The position numbers and the translations under genes are program-made. A stretch of 64,000 nucleotides of DNA from Pseudomonadota bacterium (GTDB lineage Bacteria > Desulfobacterota > Binatia > Binatales > Binataceae): positions 1-64,000 of the forward strand of contig JAJPIL010000008.1 of NCBI GenBank assembly GCA_021324755.1, written 5' to 3'. Position 1 is the stretch's first letter. Each line of letters begins with the position of its first letter. Positions 46,724-56,208 of the stretch are shown here, piece after piece. A model generated the notes under the pieces. It was not told where the DNA came from and made no database searches. It saw only the letters and a list, made by a program, of their open reading frames with translations.

Positions 46724-47465
46724 TGGATATAACCCGCCCCACCACGTAGGTCGCTGCCGCTGCTATGCTCCCGATTATAGCTGCTTCTAGGGCGCTGCGG
46801 ATTACCGGTCGCCGCGTAAGTATAGCCTTGCCAGCTCCCACCGCGAGCAAAGCGATTAGCGCAACAAGCGCCGACCAAATTACGCCGGGCCGGGGCGGCA
46901 AAATAAAATAGGGAAGCACCGGGGTAAGAGCTCCGACAAGGTACGAGACGCCAACCCTAAACCCAGCCAGCGCTGGAGAAACGAACGTCTCCGGCGCAAA
47001 GCCGAGCTCTTCGCGCATCATGACGTTTTTCCACCGCTCACGATCCGCCGTGATATGATTGACCACCTGTTCGAGCAACGCTCCCTCGAAGCCTTTCTCT
47101 CGGTAGATTTGCCGTCTTTCTTCGCGCTCCTCCTCAGGCCAGCGCCGAATTTCCTCTTCCTCACGCTCCATTTCACTTCGGTAGAACTCTTGCTCGGCCT
47201 TTGCGGAAGCGAAGGCAGCAAGCCCCATCGACAGCGCTCCGCCGACGCTTTCAGCCAGTCCGGCTACGATTACGACGACACTTGTCGTGGCCGCCGCGCT
47301 GACGCCTGACGTCACCGCGAACGAAGCCACCATCCCGTCGTTCAGGCCAAGGACCAGGTCCCTGAGAAATTTCCCCCTTTGCGAATGAACTCGTTCTGTA
47401 TGATAAGCATAGCTTTTATCCTGAAAACGGCGTTCCATTGTTCGCGTTAGCTGCTTAATCAGCAC
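46710..47465 (-). CDS. VIT1/CCC1-family iron/manganese transporter
   Basis: A 251-aa membrane protein of the VIT1/CCC1 family, which moves Fe2+ or Mn2+. Helix 1 contains GLNDGMVASFAVTSGVSAA; an acidic, charged middle (about 90-160, MEREEEEIRRWPEEEREERR) fits the cytoplasmic metal-binding domain, and three further hydrophobic helices follow. It begins 11 bases inside the end of the WaaP-like gene upstream. Direction of transport is unknown. Confidence 0.9.
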   Translation of the reverse strand: MLIKQLTRTMERRFQDKSYAYHTERVHSQRGKFLRDLVLGLNDGMVASFAVTSGVSAAATTSVVVIVAGLAESVGGALSMGLAAFASAKAEQEFYRSEMEREEEEIRRWPEEEREERRQIYREKGFEGALLEQVVNHITADRERWKNVMMREELGFAPETFVSPALAGFRVGVSYLVGALTPVLPYFILPPRPGVIWSALVALIALLAVGAGKAILTRRPVIRSALEAAIIGSIAAAATYVVGRVISTNYV

Positions 47466-48300
47466 CGATCCGAAAAGCGTTGTTGCCTAAAGCCTCTGCG
47501 AAAAAAATTTCCCGCGACCTCTTCTCCTGTCGAGCCGCCTTTCTCTCTTTGCGCGCGCGCTCGGCAATGAGCTTACGTGCTATGCCTTTTAGCTGTGCTC
47601 TTTTCGCCTGGTCGCCCAGATAAGACCTAAGAAAACGTAACCTTTCGGCGCGGCTCATGAAGCGTCCGACACTGCGGTCGAGTTGAACAAGATTGCGTCG
47701 GCGCGCCCGCCAAGATCTCGGCGAAGCACGCCAAAATCCGTCAAGGTCAACGAAGTAGATTTCAAGTGATCCGGCTCTTTCCCTGAGTAAAATATTTGTT
47801 TCTTGTAGATCCCACGTAAAAAGCCCTTTATCGTGAAGCTTGCGCACTTCTTGCGCTACACGGTGCAGCACTTGCGCTCGCCTGGCATAACTGATTCCGC
47901 CGGGGCCGGAAGTTCGGTCTATGAACTGGCTCAGCGTGTATGAACCATCTATAGCTTCGCTCAAAAGGTAGCTACAAAGTACTAAGCCGGCTTTTCGCAC
48001 CTCCATTACCGCAAGAGGAGCGGGCACGGAAAAGCCATTTGCGCGAAGTAAGTATGCGCCTGCCAACGAGCGCTTGGCACGAGAACCACGCAGCAAACGG
48101 TCTGCCAGCGCGCTGCTCCATGAGCTAGGAACAAAGCGCTTCAAAAAGTATACCCGCCCTTGCCCTTCGTATATAAAACCTGCTTTGGTCTTGGGTTCGT
48201 CTTTAACTAAGCGGACCTGGCCGCTAACGAAAAGTTTCTCTGCACGCTGAATTAAGGCGCTAAATTCGGAAGAGGCGGCAAAAAGAACGACTTTGTGCAT
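47455..48300 (-). CDS. WaaP/KdkA-like lipopolysaccharide kinase-type protein
   Basis: A 281-aa protein resembling the LPS core kinase group. The catalytic loop is HDKGLFTWDLQETNILL, with the Asp and Asn, and a metal-binding FVDLDGF follows. A basic C-terminus (LIAERARKERKAARQEKRSRE) is notable. It would phosphorylate a sugar, possibly Kdo or heptose of lipid A core; no LPS genes are adjacent. It overlaps the transporter by 11 bases. Confidence 0.75.
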   Translation of the reverse strand: MHKVVLFAASSEFSALIQRAEKLFVSGQVRLVKDEPKTKAGFIYEGQGRVYFLKRFVPSSWSSALADRLLRGSRAKRSLAGAYLLRANGFSVPAPLAVMEVRKAGLVLCSYLLSEAIDGSYTLSQFIDRTSGPGGISYARRAQVLHRVAQEVRKLHDKGLFTWDLQETNILLRERAGSLEIYFVDLDGFWRASPRSWRARRRNLVQLDRSVGRFMSRAERLRFLRSYLGDQAKRAQLKGIARKLIAERARKERKAARQEKRSREIFFAEALGNNAFRIGAD

Positions 48301-48478
48301 TCGTGGTGATGAGCCTTTAATTGGGTCTTTATTGCCTGTTCAAGTTCCTAAGATGCGGACCACAACCGGGGCCTTAGGCGATGGAATATCGCTGCCCGAA
48401 AGATACCCGCGCCAGTTTTCCGATCAAATTCTTTGCTTTGACTCCGGCAAGTTGAAAAGAAAAGGTTGAAACGCGGAA

Positions 48479-49498
48479 TTAAGTATTGAACTGCGCGCAA
48501 AGCTTTCGCCAGCGTTCGTCTTGTTGCCCCGGTCGAAAAGGCATATAAAGCGAAACTCTATCGAGAAGTCCCTTGTAGCGTTCCTTGAGTTTTGCGCCGA
48601 TTTCCTCGAAGCTGCCCGTTACCGCAAAAACTTCGAGCATCTCGTCTGTTATCTCGCGTGCCATTCCTTGCCAGTCACCGACCGCAGCCTTGGCGTGCAG
48701 CCTGTCCGTTACTTCGCCCCAGCCGTGCGTTTCCATTACGATCCGATACGTTCGAGTCGAGGCATAAAAGGCTATTTGTTGGCGTACGCGCTCCCTAGCC
48801 TGCTTGATTTCTTCAGGCGAGTCGCCAGTTATGACGAAAGCTCCGCTAGCGATTGCGAAATCCTCCCGTTTGCGGCCTGCCTGTTTGAGTCCTGCCTCGA
48901 TTTCGGGAAGCACGATTTCGCGAAGATATGCCGGCGAGTGAAAAGGATGTGCGTGAAAGCCGTCGCACAATTCGCCCGCCATTCGGCAGATCGCCCGGTT
49001 CACGCCTGCCACATATATGGGGATGTTTCCATACTGGTGCGGTTTAGGCGCAAAAAAAGGAGTCATGAGCGAGAAGCTATAAAACTTCCCCTGATACGAA
49101 AGCTTGTTGTTGCCCTCGCTCCAGCATCGGAAAATAGCGCGCAAAGATTCGATATACTCGCGCATCCGCGCCACAGGCGACTCCCACTTGACACCGTATC
49201 GGCGCTCGATGTGGCCCTTGACTTGCGTGCCGAGTCCTAAAATGAACCTGCCATGGGACAGCCTGGCCAAATCCCAAGCGCCGTAGGCGGTTACCATGGG
49301 GCTTCGCGGAAATGCTATCAAAACCTGAGTGCCTAGCCTGACTCGGTTTGTATGCTCGGCTATAAGCGCCATCGCAAGTAGCGGGTCGTTCCCCGTTTCC
49401 GGCCCCCATACGGCGTCGAACCCAATACTCTCGGCGGCCTTGGCAGCATTAGCCACCTCTGCCAGATCGCGCGTTTCGAGCAACGCATCTAACTTCAT
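48479..49498 (-). CDS. luciferase-like (LLM) F420-dependent oxidoreductase
   Basis: A 339-aa TIM-barrel flavin/F420 oxidoreductase of the luciferase-like superfamily: LLETRDLAEVANAAKAAESIGFDAVWGPETGNDPLLAMALIAEHT, TQVLIAFPRSPM, GRFILGLGTQVKGHIERRYG, and IPIYVAGVNRAICRMAGELCDGFHAHPF. This matches TIGR03617-like F420 subfamilies. ATG 49498 is preceded by GGGAGGA; the TTG at 49516 lies inside that site. No F420 biosynthesis genes are seen. Reaction unknown. Confidence 0.88.
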   Translation of the reverse strand: MKLDALLETRDLAEVANAAKAAESIGFDAVWGPETGNDPLLAMALIAEHTNRVRLGTQVLIAFPRSPMVTAYGAWDLARLSHGRFILGLGTQVKGHIERRYGVKWESPVARMREYIESLRAIFRCWSEGNNKLSYQGKFYSFSLMTPFFAPKPHQYGNIPIYVAGVNRAICRMAGELCDGFHAHPFHSPAYLREIVLPEIEAGLKQAGRKREDFAIASGAFVITGDSPEEIKQARERVRQQIAFYASTRTYRIVMETHGWGEVTDRLHAKAAVGDWQGMAREITDEMLEVFAVTGSFEEIGAKLKERYKGLLDRVSLYMPFRPGQQDERWRKLCAQFNT

Positions 49499-49617
49499 CT
49501 GATGTTTTCCTCCCAAGCGTCACATTCGGCTATCGCCTTGTTCTGGCATCCTAGCAAGTTCGACAGAAGCCAAAAAGCAAGAGCCTCGCAAAGAGGCTGC
49601 TTTAACGGCCAGCTGAG

Positions 49618-50421
49618 CTACGCTTTAAGCGCGGCGAGTGCGCGGTCGGGATAGTCGGTAATGATACCCTCCACGCCTAGACCGAGCAGACGGCGAATTT
49701 CGTATGGATCGTTAACCGTCCAGACGTGCACCTCGAGCCCCAGCGAATGGGCCGCCTCAATGCTTTCCTTTGTAACTAGCTGGAGCGACTCGTAGACTGG
49801 TGGGATTTGCAATGCCTCGCCTGGCGGTCGGTAGTCGCCAAACCCACTCGCTAGACGGGTAAAAAAGCTTGCGGTTTCGAGAGCGGAGAGATTTGTGGGC
49901 ACGCTTGGCAACAAAGCGCGCACTTCGTCGAGCGCCTGCTGATGCTCTGATGCGATAAGGACGCGGCGTTCCATTCCGGCTTTTCGAACCGCTTCTTTGA
50001 GCGCACCGGTCAAGCTTGGGTTCACTTGCTTGATCTCCACTACGAAGTAAAGATGCGGCAGGCGCGAAAAGACGGTGCTCAGTCGGGGAACGAAAAGACC
50101 TCGATTGCGAAACGGGTAACTCCCGTCGGCTTTGCGGAAATTATAGCCAGCGTCGGCCTTAAGTATGGTCGCGTAGTCAAGCTCCGAGATCCGACCGCTA
50201 ACATTGGTAGTTCGGTCCAGTTCGGGGTCGTGGCACACGACAATCTCGCCGTCCCTGCTCATGTGGACGTCGAGTTCGATATACTGGACGCCCAGACTCG
50301 CAGCCGCCTCGAAAGCCTCCAAAGTGTTTTCGGGATAAGCGCCGCTAAAGCCACGGTGCGCCATGATTCGCGGCTTTGGCGGATTGAAAAAGTCCGTGTC
50401 GATCCGCCTTTGAATTGTCAT
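49618..50421 (-). CDS. ugpQ: glycerophosphodiester phosphodiesterase
   Basis: A 267-aa GDPD-family TIM barrel releasing glycerol-3-phosphate from glycerophosphodiesters. Catalytic features: MAHRGFSGAYPENTLEAFEAA with His and Glu, IELDVHMSRDGEIVVCHDPELDRTTN. A C-terminal VHVWTVNDPYEIRRLLGLGVEGIITDYPD is typical. No signal peptide, so cytoplasmic. Confidence 0.92.
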   Translation of the reverse strand: MTIQRRIDTDFFNPPKPRIMAHRGFSGAYPENTLEAFEAAASLGVQYIELDVHMSRDGEIVVCHDPELDRTTNVSGRISELDYATILKADAGYNFRKADGSYPFRNRGLFVPRLSTVFSRLPHLYFVVEIKQVNPSLTGALKEAVRKAGMERRVLIASEHQQALDEVRALLPSVPTNLSALETASFFTRLASGFGDYRPPGEALQIPPVYESLQLVTKESIEAAHSLGLEVHVWTVNDPYEIRRLLGLGVEGIITDYPDRALAALKA

Positions 50422-50577
50422 AGAGATTAATCGTGACAGGAATATGCGCAGAATTTAAGGCGGCGGAGACGCTGGCTACTTTAGCGCGTCCTTCTTTCGG
50501 TCGGCGGCGAGCAGACGCAATACGCAGGATAGTTTAGCGTTGCTACAGCCAGCGGCCTGAATTTTCCCAGATAAGTG

Positions 50578-52104
50578 TCAGCTGGCAGGTTCAACCGATA
50601 CTAATAATTCGGACGAATCGAGCTCGCTCTGGCCCCGGGCAGTCGGAACTTGTCTTGTTGTTTTTCCGCCGGTTGAAACTCGTGAACTAGTGCCAGTAAC
50701 CTTCGTGCCCAAAACGTGAGGCAGCGCGTGCGGGCTACGCTTTTCGAAGAAGGCATCGTTGAAAGTCACCTGCTGATAGGGTTTATCCACTCGCTCGAGT
50801 TCCTTTAGGTACCTGAGCGCCATCTGCCGAAACTCGGACCATCGTTCCACAGGTACCTGTGCCCGTTCTCCCAGATGAGCGGCCATAGGATCGACGTAGC
50901 GGCCGTTTTTGATCAGGGAGAAGTGGAGATGGGGCCCGGTGGATAGGCCGCTCGAGCCCACTTTCCCGATTACCTGGCCGACGCGAACTTTTGCCCCAGG
51001 CTTGACGCCAGCGCTAATCGAGGCCAGATGGCCGTATACTGTCTCGAGGCCGTTCTCATGCCGTATTCTAACGCAACGCCCAAGCTCGCTGTCCCACTGG
51101 GCAGACTCAACTTCACCATCTCCTATAGCCATTACCGGCGTGCCATAGCGCGCTACGAAGTCGACGCCGAGATGAGGCCGATAGCGATGAAGAATCGGGT
51201 GATAGCGTCCGTAGGAGAACCCCGAAGAAATAAACTTGAAGTGCAACGGATAGCGAAGAAAAATCGGACCGACATCCTTGCCGTTTTGATCGAAAAAGCG
51301 CAAACGACCCGACGGCTCTTTAAACCCCAGGATTAGGCACTGTTTGTCCTCTGCCATTAACTGGGCGGCACGAAACTCTTCTTCTGTGCGATAGAAGCCG
51401 TCAGTGCTTACCTGATACGTGTACAGAACTTTTAAAATAGCGTTTTGGTGACTCTCCTCAATTGGATACTCGTGCTTGAACGCCTCTCTAACAGTGTTAA
51501 TAAGTGTCGGTGATAATCCTTGCTTGACTGCCGCAGTCGAAAAGCCCCGACCAACTTTCAAAGCTATCGCTTTGCTATGGGTGACGTACTCGATCGGGCG
51601 CAACGTCGCCACCACGACCTCTTCGCCCAGCGCTCTCTCCATGACTGTTGCATGAGGATCGAGATCGTAGCGTAGTCCACGGATCTGTCCCTCGTCCGGG
51701 TCTCGATAAATAATGAATCGATGCCCCGGCGCGAAGCTAGTCACGTGGGCTATCTCTTCCAGGCGCCGCGTCCATTTTCGCGCCTGTTCTGGTGCCAGAC
51801 CCGCTTGCTCCAGAGCGATTCCAGCTTGGGTGACGCTGTGCAATTCGACGGGCTGCGCCTGGGCTGGTTCTGCTACTTCGACCGACGCTTCGAGCTGTTC
51901 GTCCCGGATGGAGGGAACCGTTACGCTTCCAGCCGGAAGCGCTGCGCGCTGATGTCCATTTTCGGCTGACGATATACGAGCTCGCAATCCAACCCAAAGC
52001 GCCGAGTACAGCGGCCAGCTACCGGCAACCATGACCAGTGTCATGACTGCCAGTACCGGTCCCCACGCCGGCTCCATGCGGCTTTGCGTCGCAGACATGG
52101 CCAT
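50578..52104 (-). CDS. M23-family murein metallopeptidase, membrane-anchored
   Basis: A 508-aa protein with an N-terminal transmembrane helix (about 12-36) and a periplasmic LytM/M23 domain near residues 310-420: HRYRPHLGVDFVARYGTPV, then GHLASISAGVKPGAKVRVGQVIGKVGSSGLSTGPHLHF with the HxH zinc motif, so likely active on peptidoglycan peptide crosslinks. The middle region resembles OapA/MepM-like linker domains. A 90-residue Ser/Thr-rich C-terminal tail follows. Confidence 0.9.
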   Translation of the reverse strand: MAMSATQSRMEPAWGPVLAVMTLVMVAGSWPLYSALWVGLRARISSAENGHQRAALPAGSVTVPSIRDEQLEASVEVAEPAQAQPVELHSVTQAGIALEQAGLAPEQARKWTRRLEEIAHVTSFAPGHRFIIYRDPDEGQIRGLRYDLDPHATVMERALGEEVVVATLRPIEYVTHSKAIALKVGRGFSTAAVKQGLSPTLINTVREAFKHEYPIEESHQNAILKVLYTYQVSTDGFYRTEEEFRAAQLMAEDKQCLILGFKEPSGRLRFFDQNGKDVGPIFLRYPLHFKFISSGFSYGRYHPILHRYRPHLGVDFVARYGTPVMAIGDGEVESAQWDSELGRCVRIRHENGLETVYGHLASISAGVKPGAKVRVGQVIGKVGSSGLSTGPHLHFSLIKNGRYVDPMAAHLGERAQVPVERWSEFRQMALRYLKELERVDKPYQQVTFNDAFFEKRSPHALPHVLGTKVTGTSSRVSTGGKTTRQVPTARGQSELDSSELLVSVEPAS

Positions 52105-52319
52105 CGCTGGCTAACCTTACAGAGTTGGCGCAAGTGAATCAAGAGAGCGAAAGATTGCCTTGCCTTGGGTTTTGCTGGCTTGCGCGAGAAATATTATGAT
52201 CGGTCCGAAAAGTAAGCGCATGAAATAACACCTGGGGTTCAATGAGTCGGACTTGCCGCTATCGAGGCTTATTGTGCGTGTGCTGAGGCTCGATAAGCAT
52301 TAATTTTGGGAAGGCTTAT

Positions 52320-53759
52320 ATGTCAGGGCTTCACTGGAAATCGGCTGTCGAACTTGCGGCAATGATTCAGCGCCGCGAGCTTAAGCCGAGCGAATTGATG
52401 GAGGCAACGGCTGCCCGAATCGAGGCGCTAAATCCAAAACTCAACGCGTTCTGTGCGCTGTGCTTAGAGCGCGCGTTGGAGGAGTCCAAAGCGATGGATG
52501 AGCGTCTGGCTCGAGGGGAAAGTTTGGGACCTCTTGCCGGACTGCCCCTTGGCGTCAAGGACCTCGAAGATGCGGCGGGGTTGCCAACCACGTACGGTTC
52601 GGTTCCGTTCAAGGACAACATTGCTTTGCAAGACTCTGTTCAGGTAAGACGTCTAAAGGCTGCGGGTGCTATCGTCGTCGGTAAGACGAACACGCCCGAG
52701 TTCGGCCATGCGGGCTTCACCAAAAATCTTCTTTTCGGCGTAACGCGAAATCCGTGGAATCTGGAACGGTCCCCAGGAGGCTCTTCGGGTGGGAGCTCGG
52801 CTGCGGTCGCCTCTGGGATGGTCCCATTGGTCACGGCCTCTGACGGTGGAGGATCGATCCGCATACCGGCCTGTTTTACCGGGAGTTTTGGTTTCAAGCC
52901 CTCCCAGGGTAGAATTCCAATCGCTCCGTGGCAGGGCGTGCGCGACTGGACCGACATCGTTGTGGTAGGTCCGATCACGCGGACAGTCAAAGATGCCGCG
53001 CTCTACCTGGACGTCACCTGCGGCTATCATCCGGCCGATCCTAGCTCGGTGCCGCGTCCCGGCGTGTCTTACTTGGAGACCCTTGAGCGCCTACCAAAAA
53101 AACTACGTATCGCATTTCATCCAGACTTCGGGCGCGCAAAACTACAGCCCGACGTTGCCCGGGAAGTACGAAAGGCGGCTGAGGTTTTTTCCTCTCTCGG
53201 CCATGACGTAGACGAGCTGAAAGATACGGTGATCGAAACCGGACCGCAGTGGTCTCGTCTATTTTTTGTCCGTTATCACGTGCTGTTGCGCGATTGGATA
53301 GAGAAGGATCGTGCCAAGTTCAATCGCACATTTCTCGCTTCGATCGAGAGGGCTGCTCGCCTTACTTGGGAGGACGTTGTCGAGTGCGAAAAAGTGCGCT
53401 CTAAATTTAACCAATGGCTTGAAGACCTTTTCGCGCGCTACGACCTTTTGCTCACTCCCACGCTTCCGATCGAGCCTTATCCTGCTGACGGCCCGTCTAT
53501 TTCGGTAGAGGGCCGCTCAATTGACGAGGTTATGGCGCAGGCGCTCTCGCTTATCGTTTTTACCTACCCGTTTAACTTCAGTGGTCATCCGGCAAGTTCG
53601 GTGCGTGCGGGATTTACTGATTCCGGGATGCCGTGTGGCTTGCAAATAATCGCCGAGCGGTATCGCGACGACCTCGTTCTTCAGGCCTCATACGCCTACG
53701 AGTGTGCGCGCCCATGGAACGACCGTTGGCCCGAGATGCTGCCCGACAAGGGGCGATAG
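52320..53759 (+). CDS. amidase signature enzyme
   Basis: A 479-aa amidase-signature hydrolase. The Ser-cisSer-Lys triad region is seen: Lys in GLPLGVKDLEDA, and RSPGGSSGGSSAAVASGMVPLVTASDGGGSIRIPA with the GSS core. This group hydrolyses amides in xenobiotic or nitrogen metabolism; it is not GatA, since gatB and gatC are absent and the C-terminal third differs. Substrate unknown. Confidence 0.9.
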   Translation: MSGLHWKSAVELAAMIQRRELKPSELMEATAARIEALNPKLNAFCALCLERALEESKAMDERLARGESLGPLAGLPLGVKDLEDAAGLPTTYGSVPFKDNIALQDSVQVRRLKAAGAIVVGKTNTPEFGHAGFTKNLLFGVTRNPWNLERSPGGSSGGSSAAVASGMVPLVTASDGGGSIRIPACFTGSFGFKPSQGRIPIAPWQGVRDWTDIVVVGPITRTVKDAALYLDVTCGYHPADPSSVPRPGVSYLETLERLPKKLRIAFHPDFGRAKLQPDVAREVRKAAEVFSSLGHDVDELKDTVIETGPQWSRLFFVRYHVLLRDWIEKDRAKFNRTFLASIERAARLTWEDVVECEKVRSKFNQWLEDLFARYDLLLTPTLPIEPYPADGPSISVEGRSIDEVMAQALSLIVFTYPFNFSGHPASSVRAGFTDSGMPCGLQIIAERYRDDLVLQASYAYECARPWNDRWPEMLPDKGR

Positions 53760-53799
53760 ACTGTGTTCGCCTGGCGCGCTTTAAGCACGAGTACTTAGC

Positions 53800-55284
53800 A
53801 TGGGGGACCGCATCTGGGCAGTGGCAGACTCTGAGCCGCCGAGCGAGAAAGCGGGCTTGCAGCGAGAGGCTATATTGTGCGTAGACCTCGACGGGACTTT
53901 GATCGGTACCGATACGAGCTGGGAGGCGATGCTGTGTGGGCTACGAAGTTCGCCTCTTGCTGCATTACGGGTCGCGCTAGGGTTTTTCGGGCGGCGAGCG
54001 CGTTTTAAGCAGCGGCTTGCTAGTCTGGCATCCATCGACGTCGAACGACTGCCTTACAATGAAGAAGTTTTAGAACTCCTCAAACAGGAGCGAGCAAGCG
54101 GACGCGAAATCGTTTTGGTCACCGGCAGCGACCAGGCCTTTGCTAGGCAGATTGCTGCTCATGTGGGACTGTTCAGTGAGGTGCTTGCGAGCGACGGCGA
54201 AGTTAATCTTACAGGGCGAGAGAAAGTCAGAAAGATTCGCGAGCGTTTCGGCGACAGGCCCTTCGATTACATAGGCGATAGCTTTCGCGACCGACACGTG
54301 TGGCGTCACGCGACCCGGGCTTTTGTGGTCGCGCCCTCGCCGATCCTAACGCTAATGCTTGGGAGGATCGCGCCCGATGCGCAAATAATCGGTCCCACTC
54401 GAGGTTGGCGGCTTCGGGATCTGGTCGAGGCGATGCGTCCCCATCAATGGCTCAAAAACGTGCTGGTGTTTGCGCCTATGTTGCTTGCGCACGAGGTAAC
54501 CCGCTTGGACGTTTGGCTAAAAGGGATGCTTGCCTTCGTGTGTTTCACTTTGAGCGCCAGTGCCGGATATTTGGTCAATGACCTGGTTGACGTCAGTGTC
54601 GATCGGCAACATCCGTGGAAAAAATATCGGCCGCTTGCCGCAGGTCGGCTACCACTGCCCAGCGCAGCACTCGCCGCCTGTTTACTCGCCTTTTTGGCGA
54701 TCGTGACGGCCGCTCTTGGTATCTCGCTGCGCTTCGCTCGCTTGGTGGGAACGTATCTGGCTGGCAGTTTCGCTTACTCAGCTTTTCTCAAGCAATTTGT
54801 TTTGATCGACGTTTTTGGCCTCGCTGCGCTCTACACGCTGCGGATTTTGGCTGGAGCTGCGGCCGTAAGTGTGCCAGTTTCCCGATGGCTTATCGCCTTC
54901 TCGATGTTTTTCTTCTTGAGCTTGGCTTTCGCCAAGCGTCTTTCCGAACTGAAAACTTTTGGCGCGGATGCTACAGCGGCTTGCGAAGGGCGGGCGTACA
55001 AGGGTGAGGATATCTTTTTTCTTCAAAGTGTTGGAGCCGCAAGCGGTTATCTGGCCGCATTGGTGATGGCGCTTTACGTCGACAGCCCTGAGGTCAAGCG
55101 GCTTTACGCTCATCCTCACTGGCTTTGGCTTGTATGCCCTATTCTGCTTTACTGGATAAGTAGGTTATGGCTCATCGCCCAACGAGGCGCAATCACCGTC
55201 GACCCAGTTGTATTCGCATTAGAGGATAAAGCAAGCTATCTTGTTGCCGTATGTATCCTGTGCGTGATATGGCTCGCCCTGTAG
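53800..55284 (+). CDS. HAD phosphatase-UbiA prenyltransferase fusion
   Basis: A 494-aa fusion. The N-terminal 200 residues are a HAD hydrolase: VDLDGTLIGTDTSW (nucleophile DxD), VTGSDQAFA, and GDSFRDRHVW. From about residue 205 follows a UbiA-type integral membrane prenyltransferase with MRPHQWLKNVLVFAPM, the Asp motif NDLVDVSVDRQHPWKKYRPLAAG, and several helices. This pattern matches decaprenyl-phosphate phosphoribosyltransferase-like enzymes, which make polyprenyl-phosphoryl-5-phosphoribose, with the HAD domain placed to remove the 5-phosphate. No DprE1/DprE2 genes are in the window. Confidence 0.85.
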   Translation: MGDRIWAVADSEPPSEKAGLQREAILCVDLDGTLIGTDTSWEAMLCGLRSSPLAALRVALGFFGRRARFKQRLASLASIDVERLPYNEEVLELLKQERASGREIVLVTGSDQAFARQIAAHVGLFSEVLASDGEVNLTGREKVRKIRERFGDRPFDYIGDSFRDRHVWRHATRAFVVAPSPILTLMLGRIAPDAQIIGPTRGWRLRDLVEAMRPHQWLKNVLVFAPMLLAHEVTRLDVWLKGMLAFVCFTLSASAGYLVNDLVDVSVDRQHPWKKYRPLAAGRLPLPSAALAACLLAFLAIVTAALGISLRFARLVGTYLAGSFAYSAFLKQFVLIDVFGLAALYTLRILAGAAAVSVPVSRWLIAFSMFFFLSLAFAKRLSELKTFGADATAACEGRAYKGEDIFFLQSVGAASGYLAALVMALYVDSPEVKRLYAHPHWLWLVCPILLYWISRLWLIAQRGAITVDPVVFALEDKASYLVAVCILCVIWLAL

Positions 55285-55479
55285 GCGTTGTCTGTCCGAC
55301 AGGGTTAATAGGTCAGCTATGATTGTGGACCAACGGCGCTCGTACCGTACGGCTTATGCTTACAGAATCCGGATTGGAAGTTCTACGAATTCCGCGTTTG
55401 ATGTAAAATGAAGGTTGCCCTTGCTTCTTCGTTATCTATCAGGTCATAGTCGAGAATCGCGATCGAACGCCTTTGGTAT

Positions 55480-55562
55480 GCCGAGGTGGCGAAATGGCAG
55501 ACGCAGAGGACTCAAAATCCTCCGGGCGCAAGCCCGTGCGGGTTCAAATCCCGCCCTCGGCA
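55480..55562 (+). tRNA. tRNA-Leu (anticodon CAA)
   Basis: A class II tRNA with acceptor stem GCCGAGG/CCTCGGC, anticodon stem GAGGA/TCCTC with loop CTCAAAA (anticodon CAA), a long variable arm CGGGCGCAAGCCCGT and a T-arm GGTTCAAATCC. Discriminator A; CCA not encoded. Its 3' end marks the border to the decayed mobile region, consistent with a former attachment site; no direct repeat of the tRNA end was found downstream. Confidence 0.96.
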
Positions 55563-55674
55563 TTCCCAATAACCCCACGTAAAATAACGTCTTCTCCGTG
55601 ATACCCGAGACCTGCCTGCGCTACATGCCGCGTTTATCTTGCGCGCTTGTCCCCATTTCGCTCCACTGACCGGC

Positions 55675-55928
55675 GTGACGACGATAAGGAAGCGAAGCAA
55701 GAGCTGGCAGGTGATAGTCACCGGCGGTGATTCGAGCCGGTCTTTGTCAGCTTCGACACCAACACCCCGGCTGAGCGGTGGGCTGCCAAGCTTGCGCGCG
55801 AGCTTGGCAGGCGCCGGGTGCGGAAGAAGGCGGTGGCGCGCTGGCTTACGCAGCAGACCTCCGAGGCGCTCAAGGAGCTGTGCGCGCAGAAGACGCGACG
55901 CGATAGTGACGGCTCGGGCAACCCTTGA
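55675..55928 (+). pseudogene. integrase-like N-terminal fragment and second broken frame
   Basis: From GTG 55675 the frame reads TTIRKRSKSWQVIV, which is the typical opening of tyrosine integrases with an AP2-like arm-binding domain (ASIRKRGxSWQV). Homology ends after about 15 residues. Another frame then encodes DTNTPAERWAAKLAREL and further Arg/Lys-rich sequence up to TGA 55926-55928, of unknown origin. The adjacent tRNA-Leu supports the integrase reading, but the match is short. Confidence 0.35.
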
Positions 55929-56208
55929 GGGTAAGCTCGGCGCGCGGGCAGCCTAGGCGCAGTGGGGCGACAAGCCGATTCCTTTTCGTAGCAGGCAGGG
56001 TGCGGTTTGGAACTCGCGGCCGAGCTACGCGACGTCGCACACCGCACGAAGCGATGTGTAGCAGGTAATGTGATGCCCCTCTCCGGCATACACAGCTTCC
56101 TCGCTTCGCTGTTGCTAAAAGAAAGCCTCGGGGAAGAGCGACCCTTCGACAGAGTTGAGGACGGCTGCTTAGATTGGGTGCGCGATTTTGCGGGTAAGCA
56201 AGGTCGAG

